Below the pieces are notes generated by a model. The model worked only from the letters and a program-made list of their open reading frames with translations, was not told where the DNA came from and made no database searches. Positions 17,145-26,614 of a stretch of 64,000 bases of DNA are shown in pieces. Within the stretch, counting starts at the first letter, position 1. The number at the start of each line of letters is the position of its first letter. The DNA is taken from the NCBI RefSeq assembly GCF_009834125.1, contig NZ_CP047146.1:3465501-3529500 (forward strand), in the 5' to 3' direction. Position numbers and translations under genes: made by a program. The DNA is from Streptomyces sp. GS7 (lineage in GTDB: Bacteria > Actinomycetota > Actinomycetes > Streptomycetales > Streptomycetaceae).

Positions 17145-18370
17145 CGGCCTCGCACCGGGACGTGGCGATCACCGGCCTCGGCCTCGTCACCCCCGCGGGC
17201 ATCGGCGCCGACGCCAACTGGGAGCGGATCCGCGCCGGCCGCTCCGCCGCCGCCCCCGACCCGCAACTCGCCGGCCTCGCCGTCGACTTCTCCTGCCGCG
17301 TCCCCGGCTTCGACGCCAACGCCCTGCTCGGCCGGCGCACCGCCTGGCGGCTGGACCGCTTCGTCCAGCTCGCCATGGTGGCCGCCCGCCAGGCCGTCGC
17401 CGACGCCGGCCACGACCCGCAGAGCTGGGACGGCACCCGCGTCGGCGTGGTGATGGGCAACTCCCTCGGCGGCACCGCCACGTTCGAGGCGCAGCACCGG
17501 ACGTACTACGACGGCGCACCCGACGAGGTGTCCGCCCTGATGATCCCCATGGCCATGGTCAACATGGTCGCCGGCTACCTCGCCATGGACCACCGCATCC
17601 ACGGCCCCAGCCTGGTCACCGCGAGCGCCTGCGCCTCCGGCGCCGCCGCCCTCGGCATCGCCCGCGACTGGCTCGCCGCCGGCCTCTGCGACATCGTCCT
17701 CGCAGGCGGCACCGAGTCCGCCATCAGCCCGGCCACCCTCACCGGACTCTCCCGCATGGGCGCGCTCTCGGCCCGCCGCGACGACCCCGCCACCGCGTCC
17801 CGCCCGTTCGCCGCGGACCGCGACGGCTTCGTGGCGGCCGAGGGCGCCGGCGTCCTCGTCCTGGAACGCGCGGCCGACGCCCGGGCCCGCGGCGCCCGGC
17901 GCTACGCCCACCTCACCGGCTTCGGCGCCTCCTCCGACGCCCACCACGCCACCGCCCCCGACCCGGACGGCACCGGCATGACCCGCGCCCTGCGCACCGC
18001 ACTGCGCGACGCCGGAGTGGCACCCGGCGACGTCGACCACGTCAACGCCCACGGCACCTCGACGCCGATGAACGACCTGACCGAATCCCGCGCCCTGCAC
18101 CGCGTCCTCGGCTCCCGGCCGGCCGTCACCTCCACCAAGGGCGTCACCGGCCACACCCTGGCCGCGGCCGGCGCCATCGAAGCGGCCTACACCGCACTCG
18201 CACTGCGCCACGGCGTGGTCCCGCCGACCGCCAACGCGACCACCCTCGACCCGCAGGTCGAGGTCGACGTGGTGACCGGCACGGCCCGTACGACACACCT
18301 CCAGGTGGCCGTCAGCACCTCGCTGGGCTTCGGCGGCCACAACGCGGCACTCGTCCTGACCGCCGCCTGA
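17141..18370 (+). CDS. Ketoacyl-ACP synthase II (FabF/KS-alpha-like)
   Basis: 409 aa. The catalytic residues are intact: Cys164 in TASACASG, His304 in VNAHGTST, His338 in KGVTGHTLAA. It ends with the usual SLGFGGHNAALV. No chain-length-factor partner gene is present, so it works as a homodimeric FabF-type enzyme that extends the ACP-bound chain begun by the KSIII. It is translationally coupled to the ACP gene. Confidence 0.92.
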   Translation: MTASHRDVAITGLGLVTPAGIGADANWERIRAGRSAAAPDPQLAGLAVDFSCRVPGFDANALLGRRTAWRLDRFVQLAMVAARQAVADAGHDPQSWDGTRVGVVMGNSLGGTATFEAQHRTYYDGAPDEVSALMIPMAMVNMVAGYLAMDHRIHGPSLVTASACASGAAALGIARDWLAAGLCDIVLAGGTESAISPATLTGLSRMGALSARRDDPATASRPFAADRDGFVAAEGAGVLVLERAADARARGARRYAHLTGFGASSDAHHATAPDPDGTGMTRALRTALRDAGVAPGDVDHVNAHGTSTPMNDLTESRALHRVLGSRPAVTSTKGVTGHTLAAAGAIEAAYTALALRHGVVPPTANATTLDPQVEVDVVTGTARTTHLQVAVSTSLGFGGHNAALVLTAA

Positions 18371-18399
18371 CCACGCCGAACGAACGGGGAACCACACCC

Positions 18400-20205
18400 A
18401 TGCACACGCCGACGCAACCGCAACCCGGCACGCTCCCGCGGACGGTGGCGGTGGCCGGCCTCGGCACCGCGGGCTCCGCCCTGGCCCGCCGGTGCGCCGC
18501 GGCCGGCCTGCGCACCCTCGGCATCGAGGCGGATCCGGCGGCGGCGTCCCGCGCCCGCCACCGGCTCGCCGGCACCGGTGTCGAGGTGACCCACGACCTC
18601 GCCACCGTGGCCGTCGCCGACGCCGTCATCGAGGCCGTCCCGGAACACGCCCACACCAAACGGGCCGTCCTGAAGGCCCTCGCCGAACACCGCGCCACCC
18701 GGGCGCCCGCGCTCACCACCGCGCTCACCCTCACCGCGGCCGAACTGGCCCACGCGACCGGCACCCCGGAACTCGGCCTGACCGCCGTGCGCTTCCTCCG
18801 GGCCGACCCGCTCACCGCGGTCGAGGTGGCCACCGCACCGCACACCCCCGACCAGCACCTGAGCACCGCCCTGGCGCTGCTCCACCACCTCGGTCTGACC
18901 ACCCACCGGACCCCGGACCTGCCGGGCGGCATCGCCCCCGCACTGGTCTTCGCCTTCCTCAACCAGGCCGCCTGGATGCACGCGGACCGCTACGCCGGCC
19001 GCGCCGCCCTCGACACCGCCGTCCGACTCGGCTGCGGCTGGCCCGACGGCCCCCTGCGCACCCTCGACGCCATCGGCGTGGACACCGCCCTCGCCGTCCT
19101 CGAAGGGCTCCACCGCCGCCTCGGCCCCCGCTTCGCGCCCCCGCCCGGTCTGCGCCGGATGGCCGCCGCGGGCGCCCTCGGCACGAAGGCGGGCCGCGGC
19201 TACTACAAGGGGGGCGAACCCCGTACGGAGGACGACGGCCGGGGGCGGGGACCCGGGCAAGGGCACGCCCACCGCGACGGCCACGGCTACGACCACGACG
19301 AGGACGGCGCGGCCCGGAAGCCGCCGCACCCCTCACCCGCCACCGCCGTCATCGTCGGCTCCGGCACGATGGCCACCGGTATCGCCGAGGTCTTCCTCCG
19401 CGGCGGCTATTGCACGGTGCTGCTGGCCCGTACGCCGCAGAAGGCGGCGGCCGCCACCGAGGCCGTCGAGTTCGCCCTGCTCCGCACCGCCGCGGACGGC
19501 CCGGACCCGGCCGCCGCGCTGGCTCGCTGGACGGCCACCGCCGACCGCACCGCGCTCACCCGGGCCGATGTGGTGGTCGAGGCGATCGCCGAAGACCTCA
19601 CCGCCAAACGGGAGTTGTTCGCCGAACTCGGCACGGTCTGCCGTCCCGGCACTCTGCTGGCCACCACCACCTCCAGCCTGCCCGTGCGGGAGTGCGCCGC
19701 GGCGAGCGGGCGCCCCGCCGACGTCCTCGGCCTGCACTTCTTCAACCCCGCCCCGGCCATGCCGCTGGTGGAACTCGTCCGCACCCCCGCCACCGGCGAC
19801 TCCGCCCTGGCCACCGCCCGCACCGTGCTCGCCCGCCTCGGCAGGACCCCGGTCGACTGCACCGACCGCACCGGCTTCCTCGTCAACGCCCTGCTCTTCC
19901 CCTACCTCAACGACGCGCTGCGCCTCCTGGCCGACAGCACCGTGAGCCCCGCCCTCCTCGACGCCACGCTCAAGTCCGTCGGCGGCCAGCCCGTCGGCCC
20001 GACCCGGCTCCTGGACACCGTCGGCACGGACGTCGCCCTCACCGTGACCCGCCACCTGTACGAAGCCTCGGGCCGGCGCCCGGAGTTCGCCCCCGCACCC
20101 CTGCTGGAACAGCTCGTCGCCCACGGCCACCTCGGCCGCAAGACCCCGGGCCGCGGCGTCCGCACCTACCTGACGACCCGGCCGGGACCCGCCACCGCCG
20201 CCTGA
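18400..20205 (+). CDS. Double-domain 3-hydroxyacyl-CoA dehydrogenase, N-terminal half degenerate
   Basis: 601 aa made of two 3-hydroxyacyl-CoA dehydrogenase-like units joined by a His/Gly/Asp-rich linker (about 280-310). The C-terminal unit has the Rossmann loop GSGTMATG and the catalytic pair His446 (HFFNPAP) and Glu458, the 12-residue spacing seen in the family. The N-terminal unit has GLGTAGS but Arg131 where the catalytic His belongs. So one unit should be active and the other structural or regulatory. In the operon it could reduce a 3-ketoacyl chain or oxidise a 3-hydroxyacyl one; carrier or CoA as substrate is unknown. Confidence 0.88.
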   Translation: MHTPTQPQPGTLPRTVAVAGLGTAGSALARRCAAAGLRTLGIEADPAAASRARHRLAGTGVEVTHDLATVAVADAVIEAVPEHAHTKRAVLKALAEHRATRAPALTTALTLTAAELAHATGTPELGLTAVRFLRADPLTAVEVATAPHTPDQHLSTALALLHHLGLTTHRTPDLPGGIAPALVFAFLNQAAWMHADRYAGRAALDTAVRLGCGWPDGPLRTLDAIGVDTALAVLEGLHRRLGPRFAPPPGLRRMAAAGALGTKAGRGYYKGGEPRTEDDGRGRGPGQGHAHRDGHGYDHDEDGAARKPPHPSPATAVIVGSGTMATGIAEVFLRGGYCTVLLARTPQKAAAATEAVEFALLRTAADGPDPAAALARWTATADRTALTRADVVVEAIAEDLTAKRELFAELGTVCRPGTLLATTTSSLPVRECAAASGRPADVLGLHFFNPAPAMPLVELVRTPATGDSALATARTVLARLGRTPVDCTDRTGFLVNALLFPYLNDALRLLADSTVSPALLDATLKSVGGQPVGPTRLLDTVGTDVALTVTRHLYEASGRRPEFAPAPLLEQLVAHGHLGRKTPGRGVRTYLTTRPGPATAA

Positions 20206-20297
20206 CGCCGGCACCCGGCACCGGCCCGGCAACCGCCACGGCGGGGGACCCGCCACCCACCACAACGGCCGCACACCCGGCCAGGAAGCCGCACCAG

Positions 20298-21539
20298 ATG
20301 ACCACGGACAACCCGACCGCCACCCACCCCCGCCCGGCCCCCTCCGGGACACGGACCACCCGTCACAAGTCGCCCTACCCCGCCCTCCTCACCGTCACCT
20401 ACCTCCTGTTCACCGTCATGCTCGGCGGCACCCTCCCGACCCCGCTCTACCCCCTCTACGCCCAGCGCCTGCACCTCTCCCCGCTCCTGGTGGCCCTGGT
20501 CTTCGCCGCCTACGCCCTCGGTATCCTGGGCCCCCTGCTGCTCGCCGGCGGCCTCTCCGACCACATCGGCCGCCGCAGGGTGCTCGTCCCCGCCGTCGCG
20601 ACCGGCATCCTCAGCTGCGCCGTCTTCGCGGCCTTCCCCACCCTCCCCGGCCTGCTCGCGGGCCGCGTCCTCTCCGGCATCTCGGTCGGTCTCACCACCG
20701 GTGCCGCCACCGCCTACCTCGGCGAACTCCACCCCCGGCCGCCCCGCGCCGCCCTCGTCGCCGCCGTCACCAACATGGTCGGCCTCGGTGTCGGCCCGCT
20801 GCTCTCCGGCCTCCTCATCAGCTACGCCCCGCACCCCCTGGTCACCCCGTACGCCGTGCTGGCCGTCCTGCTGCTGCCCGGCGCACTCGTCCTGGCCCTC
20901 CCCGAAACCGTGCGCACCGGCGACGCGGCCGCGGTCCGCCTCCGCCCGCAACGCCTCGCCGTTCCTGCCGACGCCCGCCCCGCCTTCACCGCGGCGGCCG
21001 TCGCCGTCTTCGGCTCCTTCGCGGTCCTGGGCCTGCTCTCCGCACTCGCCGGCAAGTTCCTGGCCGAGGGCCTGCACACCACCAGCCCCGTCATGGCCGG
21101 CACGGTCGTCTGCTGCGCCTTCGGCTGCGCCGGGCTGGCCCAACTCGCCGCCGCCCGGCTGGCGCCGCGCCCCGGTGCCATCGCCGGCATGGTGGTCGTC
21201 CCGCTCGGCCTGGCCGCCATCGTCGCCGCACTGCCGGCCTCGTCCCTGCCGCTCTTCCTCCTCGGCGCGGCGGTGGCCGGCGCCGGCGGCGGCGTGGCGT
21301 TCCGCTCCGGTCTCGCGCTGGTCGTGGCCCAGGCACCGGCCGGCCGTGCCGGCGAACTGGTCTCCGGCTACTTCGTCGCCGCCTACCTGGGCCTGGCGGT
21401 TCCCGCGATCGGCGTCGGCCTCCTGGTCACCGCCACCTCGCTCGGCACCGCCGCGACGGCCTTCGCCGCGGTGGTCACGGTCCTCGCCCTCGTCAGCATC
21501 ACCGTGACGGCGAAGTCCCGGCGCGCCACGGCCGGTTGA
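20298..21539 (+). CDS. MFS transporter (second pump of the cluster)
   Basis: 413 aa, 12 predicted membrane segments, with GGLSDHIGRRR after TM2 and GAATAYLGELHP in TM5. The ATG at 20298 is preceded by AGGAAG (20283-20288). The frame is open further upstream but that part is antisense-like and lacks signals. It ends the biosynthetic operon. It resembles the drug:H+ antiporters with LPTPLYPLY near the N-terminus and shares this motif with the pump at 54072, so the two belong to one subfamily. Export of the cluster product is likely but not shown. Confidence 0.85.
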   Translation: MTTDNPTATHPRPAPSGTRTTRHKSPYPALLTVTYLLFTVMLGGTLPTPLYPLYAQRLHLSPLLVALVFAAYALGILGPLLLAGGLSDHIGRRRVLVPAVATGILSCAVFAAFPTLPGLLAGRVLSGISVGLTTGAATAYLGELHPRPPRAALVAAVTNMVGLGVGPLLSGLLISYAPHPLVTPYAVLAVLLLPGALVLALPETVRTGDAAAVRLRPQRLAVPADARPAFTAAAVAVFGSFAVLGLLSALAGKFLAEGLHTTSPVMAGTVVCCAFGCAGLAQLAAARLAPRPGAIAGMVVVPLGLAAIVAALPASSLPLFLLGAAVAGAGGGVAFRSGLALVVAQAPAGRAGELVSGYFVAAYLGLAVPAIGVGLLVTATSLGTAATAFAAVVTVLALVSITVTAKSRRATAG

Positions 21540-21637
21540 CCGGCGCACCCGGCCGCGCCACAGAGGGACGTACCGCGGGCGGTGGCCGGCCGTGCGGAAC
21601 GGCGAGGTCGGCCACCGCGCGAAGGGGGAGCGGGGGA

Positions 21638-22120
21638 CTAGCGGGTACCGGGGGTCTTGCGTGTCGTGACGTTCATCCGGTTCCAGGTGTTCACGGTGAA
21701 GATCAGCGCGATCAGATGCGCCAGCTCCGCCTCCTCGAAGTGGCGGGCCGCCTCGTCGTACACGGCGTCCGAAACGCCTTCCGGGAGACGGGTCACCGCC
21801 TCGGTCAGCGCCAGCGCGGCCCGCTCCCTCGCCGTGTAGAGGCTGGACTCCGCCCAGGCGTCGAGCTGGTAGATCCGGTCCTCGGACTCGCCTGCCCGGC
21901 GGGCGTCACCGGTGTGGTAGTCGAGGCAGTAGGCGCACCCGTTGATCTGCGAGGCGCGGATCTGCACCAGTTCCAGCAGCACCGGGTCGAGCCCCTCGCG
22001 GGCCGCGGCGTCCAGGGCGAGGACGGCCTTGAAGACCTTCGGGGCGACGCCGGTGAAGTTCATCCGCTGCGGGATCCGGACGGGCTGGGCGATCTCCTGT
22101 GCTGTCATGTGTGCTGTCAT
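21638..22120 (-). CDS. AhpD-like carboxymuconolactone decarboxylase family protein
   Basis: 160 aa. The redox motif CAYCLDYHT (CxxC and the following His) lies near 62, after QIRASQING, as in AhpD-type alkylhydroperoxidases. It is transcribed away from the MocR gene with 70 bp between the two starts, so it is the probable target of that regulator. Two in-frame ATGs (22120, 22108) are possible starts. Peroxide or reactive-carbonyl defence is the family expectation. Confidence 0.88.
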   Translation of the reverse strand: MTAHMTAQEIAQPVRIPQRMNFTGVAPKVFKAVLALDAAAREGLDPVLLELVQIRASQINGCAYCLDYHTGDARRAGESEDRIYQLDAWAESSLYTARERAALALTEAVTRLPEGVSDAVYDEAARHFEEAELAHLIALIFTVNTWNRMNVTTRKTPGTR

Positions 22121-22190
22121 GCCAAGAACGGTAGGCGTGGATCAGCCCCACGGTATGGTGCATTTCCGTAGCGGGTAGTTGGGGCAATCG

Positions 22191-23708
22191 ATGCGGTCGA
22201 CCGACGGGGGCGGAGGAGCGGTGCGCGACGCCGGGCACGAGGCCGAAGGGGCGCCGGCGGCGTCCGGAACGGCGCCCGTGGAGGCCGCGCAGACCGCCGC
22301 CGCCTCCGCCCTCGGTACCGACCTCTACCTGGAACTCACCGGCCCCGGCCCCAAACGCGCGCAACTCATGCGCGCCCTGCGCGAGGCCGTCGGCACCGGC
22401 CGGCTGACCCCCGGCACCCGGCTCCCCCCATACCGGAGCCTGGCCAAGGACCTCGGCGTCGCCCCGAACACCGTCGGCTCCGCGTACGGCGAACTCGTCG
22501 CCGAAGGCTGGCTGACGGCACGTCAGGGATCCGGTACCCGCGTCGCCCGGCGCGGCACCCCCCTCCCGCAGGAGCGCACCCACCGCTCCGCCCCGCCACC
22601 CCGCCGCCCCGCCTACGACCTGACCCCCACCTCCCCGGACGCCGCCGAGTTCCCGCGCGCGGCCTGGCAGACCTCCGCCCGCCGCGCGCTGGCCGCCGCC
22701 CCCAACGACGCCTTCGGCGTGGGCGATCCGCGCGGCCGTATCGAACTGCGCACCCAGCTCACCGAATACCTCGCCCGCGCCCGCGGCGTACGGACCGCGC
22801 CGCACCGCGTCATCATCTGCACCGGCGTCGCCCAGGCCCTGACCCTGCTCGGCACCGTCCTGCGCGGCACGGTGGCCGTCGAGTCGTACGGCCTCGACTT
22901 CCACCGCTCGCTGCTCACCACCGCCGGCCGCGACCTCGTCCCGCTCCCGGTGGACGCCCACGGCGCCGACGTCGGCGCACTGCGCGGCACCGCCGCCCGG
23001 GCCGTACTCCTCACCCCCGCCCACCAGTTCCCCACCGGCGGCCCGCTGCACGCCGAGCGCCGGGCGGCCGTCGTCGACTGGGCCCGCACCACCGGCGGGC
23101 TGGTGCTGGAGGACGACTACGACGGCGAGTTCCGCTACGACCGCGAACCGGTCGGCGCCCTCCAGGGCCTCGACCCGGACCGCGTGGTCTACCTCGGCTC
23201 GCTCAGCAAGAGCCTCTCGCCGGCCCTCCGCATCGGCTGGATGGCCGTGCCCGACCACCTCGTCGACGCCCTCCTGGCCGCCAAGGGCGCCCGTGAACTG
23301 TGGTGCGGCTCCCTGGAGCAGCTCACCTTCGCCGACTTCCTCGCCTGCGGCGCCTACGACCGCCACCTGCGCCGGACCCGGCAGATCTACCGTCGGCGCC
23401 GCGGCCAGCTCCTCGCCACCCTTGCCCGACACGCCCCGCACATCAGGGTGACCGGCATCGCCGCCGGCCTGCACGCCGTCCTGGCCCTCCCGCCCGGCAC
23501 CGAGCGGCAGTCCCTGCGCGCCGCCAACCGCCTCGGCCTCGCCCTCAACGGCCTCGCCCCCTACCGCCACCCCGACAGCCCGATGCCCGCCCACGACGGC
23601 CTCGTCCTCGGCTACGGCACCCCGCCCGAGCACGCCTTCAGCGGCGCCCTCGACGCCCTCTGCCTGGCCCTGCCGCCCGCGCCGGACGACGAGCCGGCCA
23701 CCGGCTGA
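22191..23708 (+). CDS. MocR/PdxR-type transcriptional regulator (GntR HTH + aminotransferase fold)
   Basis: 505 aa from the ATG at 22191; a TTG 12 nt upstream is the alternative. The winged HTH (about 40-115) includes GTRLPPYRSLAKDLGVA and TVGSAYGELVAEGWL. A class I aminotransferase-like domain follows, with the PLP-lysine in SLSKSLSPALRIGW. MocR proteins use PLP or an amino-compound as effector. It is divergent to the AhpD gene, and the shared 70-bp spacer should hold its operator. It is independent of the biosynthetic operon by orientation. Confidence 0.9.
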   Translation: MRSTDGGGGAVRDAGHEAEGAPAASGTAPVEAAQTAAASALGTDLYLELTGPGPKRAQLMRALREAVGTGRLTPGTRLPPYRSLAKDLGVAPNTVGSAYGELVAEGWLTARQGSGTRVARRGTPLPQERTHRSAPPPRRPAYDLTPTSPDAAEFPRAAWQTSARRALAAAPNDAFGVGDPRGRIELRTQLTEYLARARGVRTAPHRVIICTGVAQALTLLGTVLRGTVAVESYGLDFHRSLLTTAGRDLVPLPVDAHGADVGALRGTAARAVLLTPAHQFPTGGPLHAERRAAVVDWARTTGGLVLEDDYDGEFRYDREPVGALQGLDPDRVVYLGSLSKSLSPALRIGWMAVPDHLVDALLAAKGARELWCGSLEQLTFADFLACGAYDRHLRRTRQIYRRRRGQLLATLARHAPHIRVTGIAAGLHAVLALPPGTERQSLRAANRLGLALNGLAPYRHPDSPMPAHDGLVLGYGTPPEHAFSGALDALCLALPPAPDDEPATG

Positions 23709-23792
23709 GGCCGCCCCCCCGGGCCCCGACTGCCGCCAACGGCACGACGTGGAAACCGATTTGGTCAACCACCCGGGTCGACGCATGCTACG

Positions 23793-23814
23793 TTTTTACC
23801 GTGCGGTCAAAAAA
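23793..23814. promoter_or_regulatory. Palindrome overlapping the TetR start (probable autoregulatory operator)
   Basis: The core ACCG-TG-CGGT is flanked by a T5 tract on the left and CA6 on the right, giving a near-symmetric 22-bp site. The GTG start at 23801 lies in the centre, so a bound repressor would block initiation directly. Inferred from symmetry only. Confidence 0.5.
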
Positions 23815-24442
23815 CAGAGCGAGCGGTAAGCAGGAACGGACCTTCATCGAGGAGGCGCGGCGTGCGCAACTGGTGGACTGTGCGATCAAGGCGATAGCGG
23901 AACTGGGGTTGCACCGGGCGTCGCTGGCCGAGATCGCGCGGCGGGCGGGAATCACCAAGCAGGCGATCTTCTACCATTTCGCCACCCGCGACGCGCTGAT
24001 CCACGAGGTCCTGGCCGTGGTCACGCGGCAGGGCGCGGAGTTCATGGCCGAGCGGTCACGCCGGCAGCCCACGCCTGCCGACGAGTTGCGGGCCTACATC
24101 GAGGCCAACGTGGAGTACATCGCCACTCACCGCGACCGGGTCAGGGCGCTGGTCTCGATCGCGATGAACTTCACCGACGAGGACGGCCGTTCCCGGCTCC
24201 TGCCGCTCGACGCGTCGGTCTACGGCGACAGCCTCGCGCCACTCCAGGACATCCTGCGGCGCGGCCAGGAGCAGGGCCACTTCGGGGAGTTCGCCACCCG
24301 CACGATGGCGATGACGATCCGCGCGTCCATCGACGCGATCGGACCGCAGCTCGGCGCGCTGCCCGAACTCGACCTGGACGGCTACGCCCGCGACCTGGTC
24401 CAGCTGTTCGGCCGCGCCACAGCGAAGGACGAGCGGGCATGA
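23801..24442 (+). CDS. TetR-family regulator
   Basis: 213 aa. The N-terminal HTH reads AIAELGLHRASLAEIARRAG with ITKQAIFYHFATRDALI, typical TetR. The start is the GTG at 23801, inside a palindrome. The C-terminal domain is ligand-binding and not recognisable in detail. The stop overlaps the next ATG (24439-24442), so it heads a three-gene operon with a membrane protein and an SDR. It probably represses that operon. Confidence 0.88.
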   Translation: MRSKNRASGKQERTFIEEARRAQLVDCAIKAIAELGLHRASLAEIARRAGITKQAIFYHFATRDALIHEVLAVVTRQGAEFMAERSRRQPTPADELRAYIEANVEYIATHRDRVRALVSIAMNFTDEDGRSRLLPLDASVYGDSLAPLQDILRRGQEQGHFGEFATRTMAMTIRASIDAIGPQLGALPELDLDGYARDLVQLFGRATAKDERA

Positions 24443-25185
24443 GCCCGCGCGCCGAGAACGCCCAACCACACGACGGGGAGTCAGGGATGGACCACACACA
24501 CGACCTTCGCACCGACCGCGGGGTCACCGACGAGGCGGCACAGCCGCGGGGAACGCGCGGCGGGGGAGCGCCGGGCGGGCGCGCAGGGGCGGCGCTGGCG
24601 CTCGATGTCGTGGTTCCCCTCGGCGTGTTCTACGGCAGCCGGGCCGCCGGCGCCGGCCAGTGGCTGTCGCTGGTCCTCGCCGGCATCGCACCGCTCGCCG
24701 GCCTCGCCCTGACCTGGGTGCGGCAGCGGCGTGCCGACCCCACCGCGCTGTTCGTGCTCGCCGCCATGCTGCTGTCCGTACTGGTCGCCATGGTCACCGG
24801 TGACCCCCGGGTGCTGCTGGCGCGGGAGAGCTGGATCACCGCGGCGCTGGGGCTGTGGATCCTCGGATCCCTGGCGCTGGCCCGCCCCTTCCTCTTGGAC
24901 GTCGCCGTCAAGGTCACACCGCCCGGCATGGCGCGGCGCCTGGAGTGCCTCTGGCACGGCAGCCCCGTCGTCCGCCGGTGGCTGACGGTGTCCAGCGTGG
25001 CCTGGGGCGGTGCGTTCCTGCTCGACGCCGTCGCCCGCGTGGTGATGGCCTATACGCTCCCGGTCGACAGCGTTCCCTCGCTCGGCGTGGTGGCGCTGGT
25101 CGTGATGCTCTGCCTGGCACAGGCCGTCGTGATGGTGTACGGCCGCCGCAGCGGCGCCCTCGCCCGGGTGCGCGGCCGTGGCTGA
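24439..25185 (+). CDS. Membrane protein, VC0807-like
   Basis: 248 aa. A 45-residue polar N-terminus is followed by about six hydrophobic segments (ALALDVVVPLGVFYG, LSLVLAGIAPLAGLAL and others). The pattern DPRVLLARESWITAALGLW and the RPFLLDV stretch fit the VC0807/septation-like membrane family of actinobacteria, function unknown. It overlaps the TetR stop by 4 bp; an internal ATG at 24487 with GGGGAG in front could be an alternative start. It is co-transcribed with TetR and SDR. Confidence 0.75.
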   Translation: MSPRAENAQPHDGESGMDHTHDLRTDRGVTDEAAQPRGTRGGGAPGGRAGAALALDVVVPLGVFYGSRAAGAGQWLSLVLAGIAPLAGLALTWVRQRRADPTALFVLAAMLLSVLVAMVTGDPRVLLARESWITAALGLWILGSLALARPFLLDVAVKVTPPGMARRLECLWHGSPVVRRWLTVSSVAWGGAFLLDAVARVVMAYTLPVDSVPSLGVVALVVMLCLAQAVVMVYGRRSGALARVRGRG

Positions 25186-25972
25186 ACCGATGGCCCGTCC
25201 CCGTGTCGTACTGGTCACCGGCGGCGCGCAGGGCATCGGAGCGGCCATCGTCCGGCGCTTTGCGGCCGCCGGAGACCATGTGGTGATCGCCGACACCGAT
25301 GTGGAGCGGGGCACCCACCTCGCCGGGACCACCGGCAGCCTGTTCGTCCGCACCGACGTCGGACGGCCGGACGACAACCGCGCCGCCGTCGCCGCCGCAG
25401 TGGAGCGGTTCGGCGGCCTGGACGTCGTCTGCCTCAACGCCGGTGTCCCCGGGGGCATTTCACTCGGCGCCGACTTCGACCCGGAGCGCTACCGCCAGGC
25501 CATGCGCGTCAACCTCGACGGCGTCGTCTACGGCGCCAACGCGGCGCTCCCGCATCTCACGGCCCGCGGCGGCGGAGCCATCGTCATCACCTCCAGCCTG
25601 GCCGGTCTGGCGCCGTCGCGCGATCTGTACTACTCGGCGGCCAAACACGCCCTGATCGGCCTGACCCGCTCCCTCGCCCTGCACACGCACCAGGACCACA
25701 TCACCGTCAACGCGGTGTGCCCCGGCATCGTCGACACCCGCCTGGTGGCACCCCAGCGCGACGCCGTCGACGCCCTCGGACTGGCCGTCGCCGACCCCGA
25801 CCGGGTGGCAACGGCCGTCGCCACCATCCTGGAGACGGGCAACACCGGCCAGGCATGGCTGGTCCAGGCCAACCGGCCCATCGCCCCGTACGCCTTCCCC
25901 GACATCACCCTCAGCCGGCTCGACGTCCCCGGGCCACCCGGAGACGGCGCCGACGACCCCGCCGACCCGTGA
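25178..25972 (+). CDS. Short-chain dehydrogenase/reductase
   Basis: 264 aa from the GTG at 25178 (overlapping the previous gene by 8 bp) or 260 aa from the ATG at 25190. The cofactor loop is TGGAQGIG, NAG is in LNAGVPGG, and the catalytic Ser-Tyr-Lys lie in ITSSLAG and YSAAKHA. This is a classical NAD(P)-dependent oxidoreductase; the Asp in IADTD after beta-2 favours NAD. Substrate unknown. Likely controlled by the upstream TetR. Confidence 0.88.
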   Translation: MAEPMARPRVVLVTGGAQGIGAAIVRRFAAAGDHVVIADTDVERGTHLAGTTGSLFVRTDVGRPDDNRAAVAAAVERFGGLDVVCLNAGVPGGISLGADFDPERYRQAMRVNLDGVVYGANAALPHLTARGGGAIVITSSLAGLAPSRDLYYSAAKHALIGLTRSLALHTHQDHITVNAVCPGIVDTRLVAPQRDAVDALGLAVADPDRVATAVATILETGNTGQAWLVQANRPIAPYAFPDITLSRLDVPGPPGDGADDPADP

Positions 25973-26032
25973 AGCGCCGCTACGTGACTGCCCCTTCGAC
26001 GAGGCGCCGGGAGAGCCGCGTCCGCCGCCGGT

Positions 26033-26593
26033 TCACGCGTCCCCGGGCCGACGCCCCGGTACCCGACGCGGCCGGTCACCTTCCGCGTCGCCGTCGACCG
26101 CATCGCCGTCGACTCCCGTCACGGGCAACCGGTGCGCCGCCGGGAACACGATGTCGAGGTCCGGGCGCCAGGCCGCCAGGATCTGTGCGGAGGGCGTGAA
26201 CAGCGGGCTGGGCAGACCGGCCGGGGAGCGCCATTCCCACGCGCTGACGTGCTCGGGCTCGGCCGCGTACGGCACACCGTCGTACGCGGTGAGGACCGCG
26301 GCCATCGTGATGCGGTTCAGGCCGTGGACCGCATCGTGCAGCATCGCGAACACCCGGACCGCGGCCGGCTCGGCGCGCAGCCCGGTCTCCTCCGCCAACT
26401 CGCGTGCGGCGGCGGCCTGCACGCTCTCACCCGGCTCGACCTTGCCGCCGGGAAGCTCCCACGTCCCGGCCCGGTGCCGCCCGAGCAGTACCCTGCCGTC
26501 CGCGTCCAGAACGATGACGCCGACCCCGAACGCGGCCTGCGCCAGTGGCGGCCGATCGCCACGCTGCCGGCTGGTGACCGTCTGCCCCTTCAA
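26033..26593 (-). CDS. Nudix hydrolase
   Basis: 186 aa. A complete Nudix box [10 protein letters not shown]...REL-EETG (near 50-72) gives the Mg-binding Glu residues. The preceding [20 protein letters not shown] suits a MutT/DCTP-pyrophosphatase-like enzyme. The start is a TTG at 26593 with GGGGAGCGGGA upstream. The C-terminal tail ([15 protein letters not shown]) is a low-complexity Asp/Gly repeat. Substrate not determined. Confidence 0.85.
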   Translation of the reverse strand: MKGQTVTSRQRGDRPPLAQAAFGVGVIVLDADGRVLLGRHRAGTWELPGGKVEPGESVQAAAARELAEETGLRAEPAAVRVFAMLHDAVHGLNRITMAAVLTAYDGVPYAAEPEHVSAWEWRSPAGLPSPLFTPSAQILAAWRPDLDIVFPAAHRLPVTGVDGDAVDGDAEGDRPRRVPGRRPGDA

Positions 26594-26614
26594 TCCCGCT
26601 CCCCGCCCCTCACC

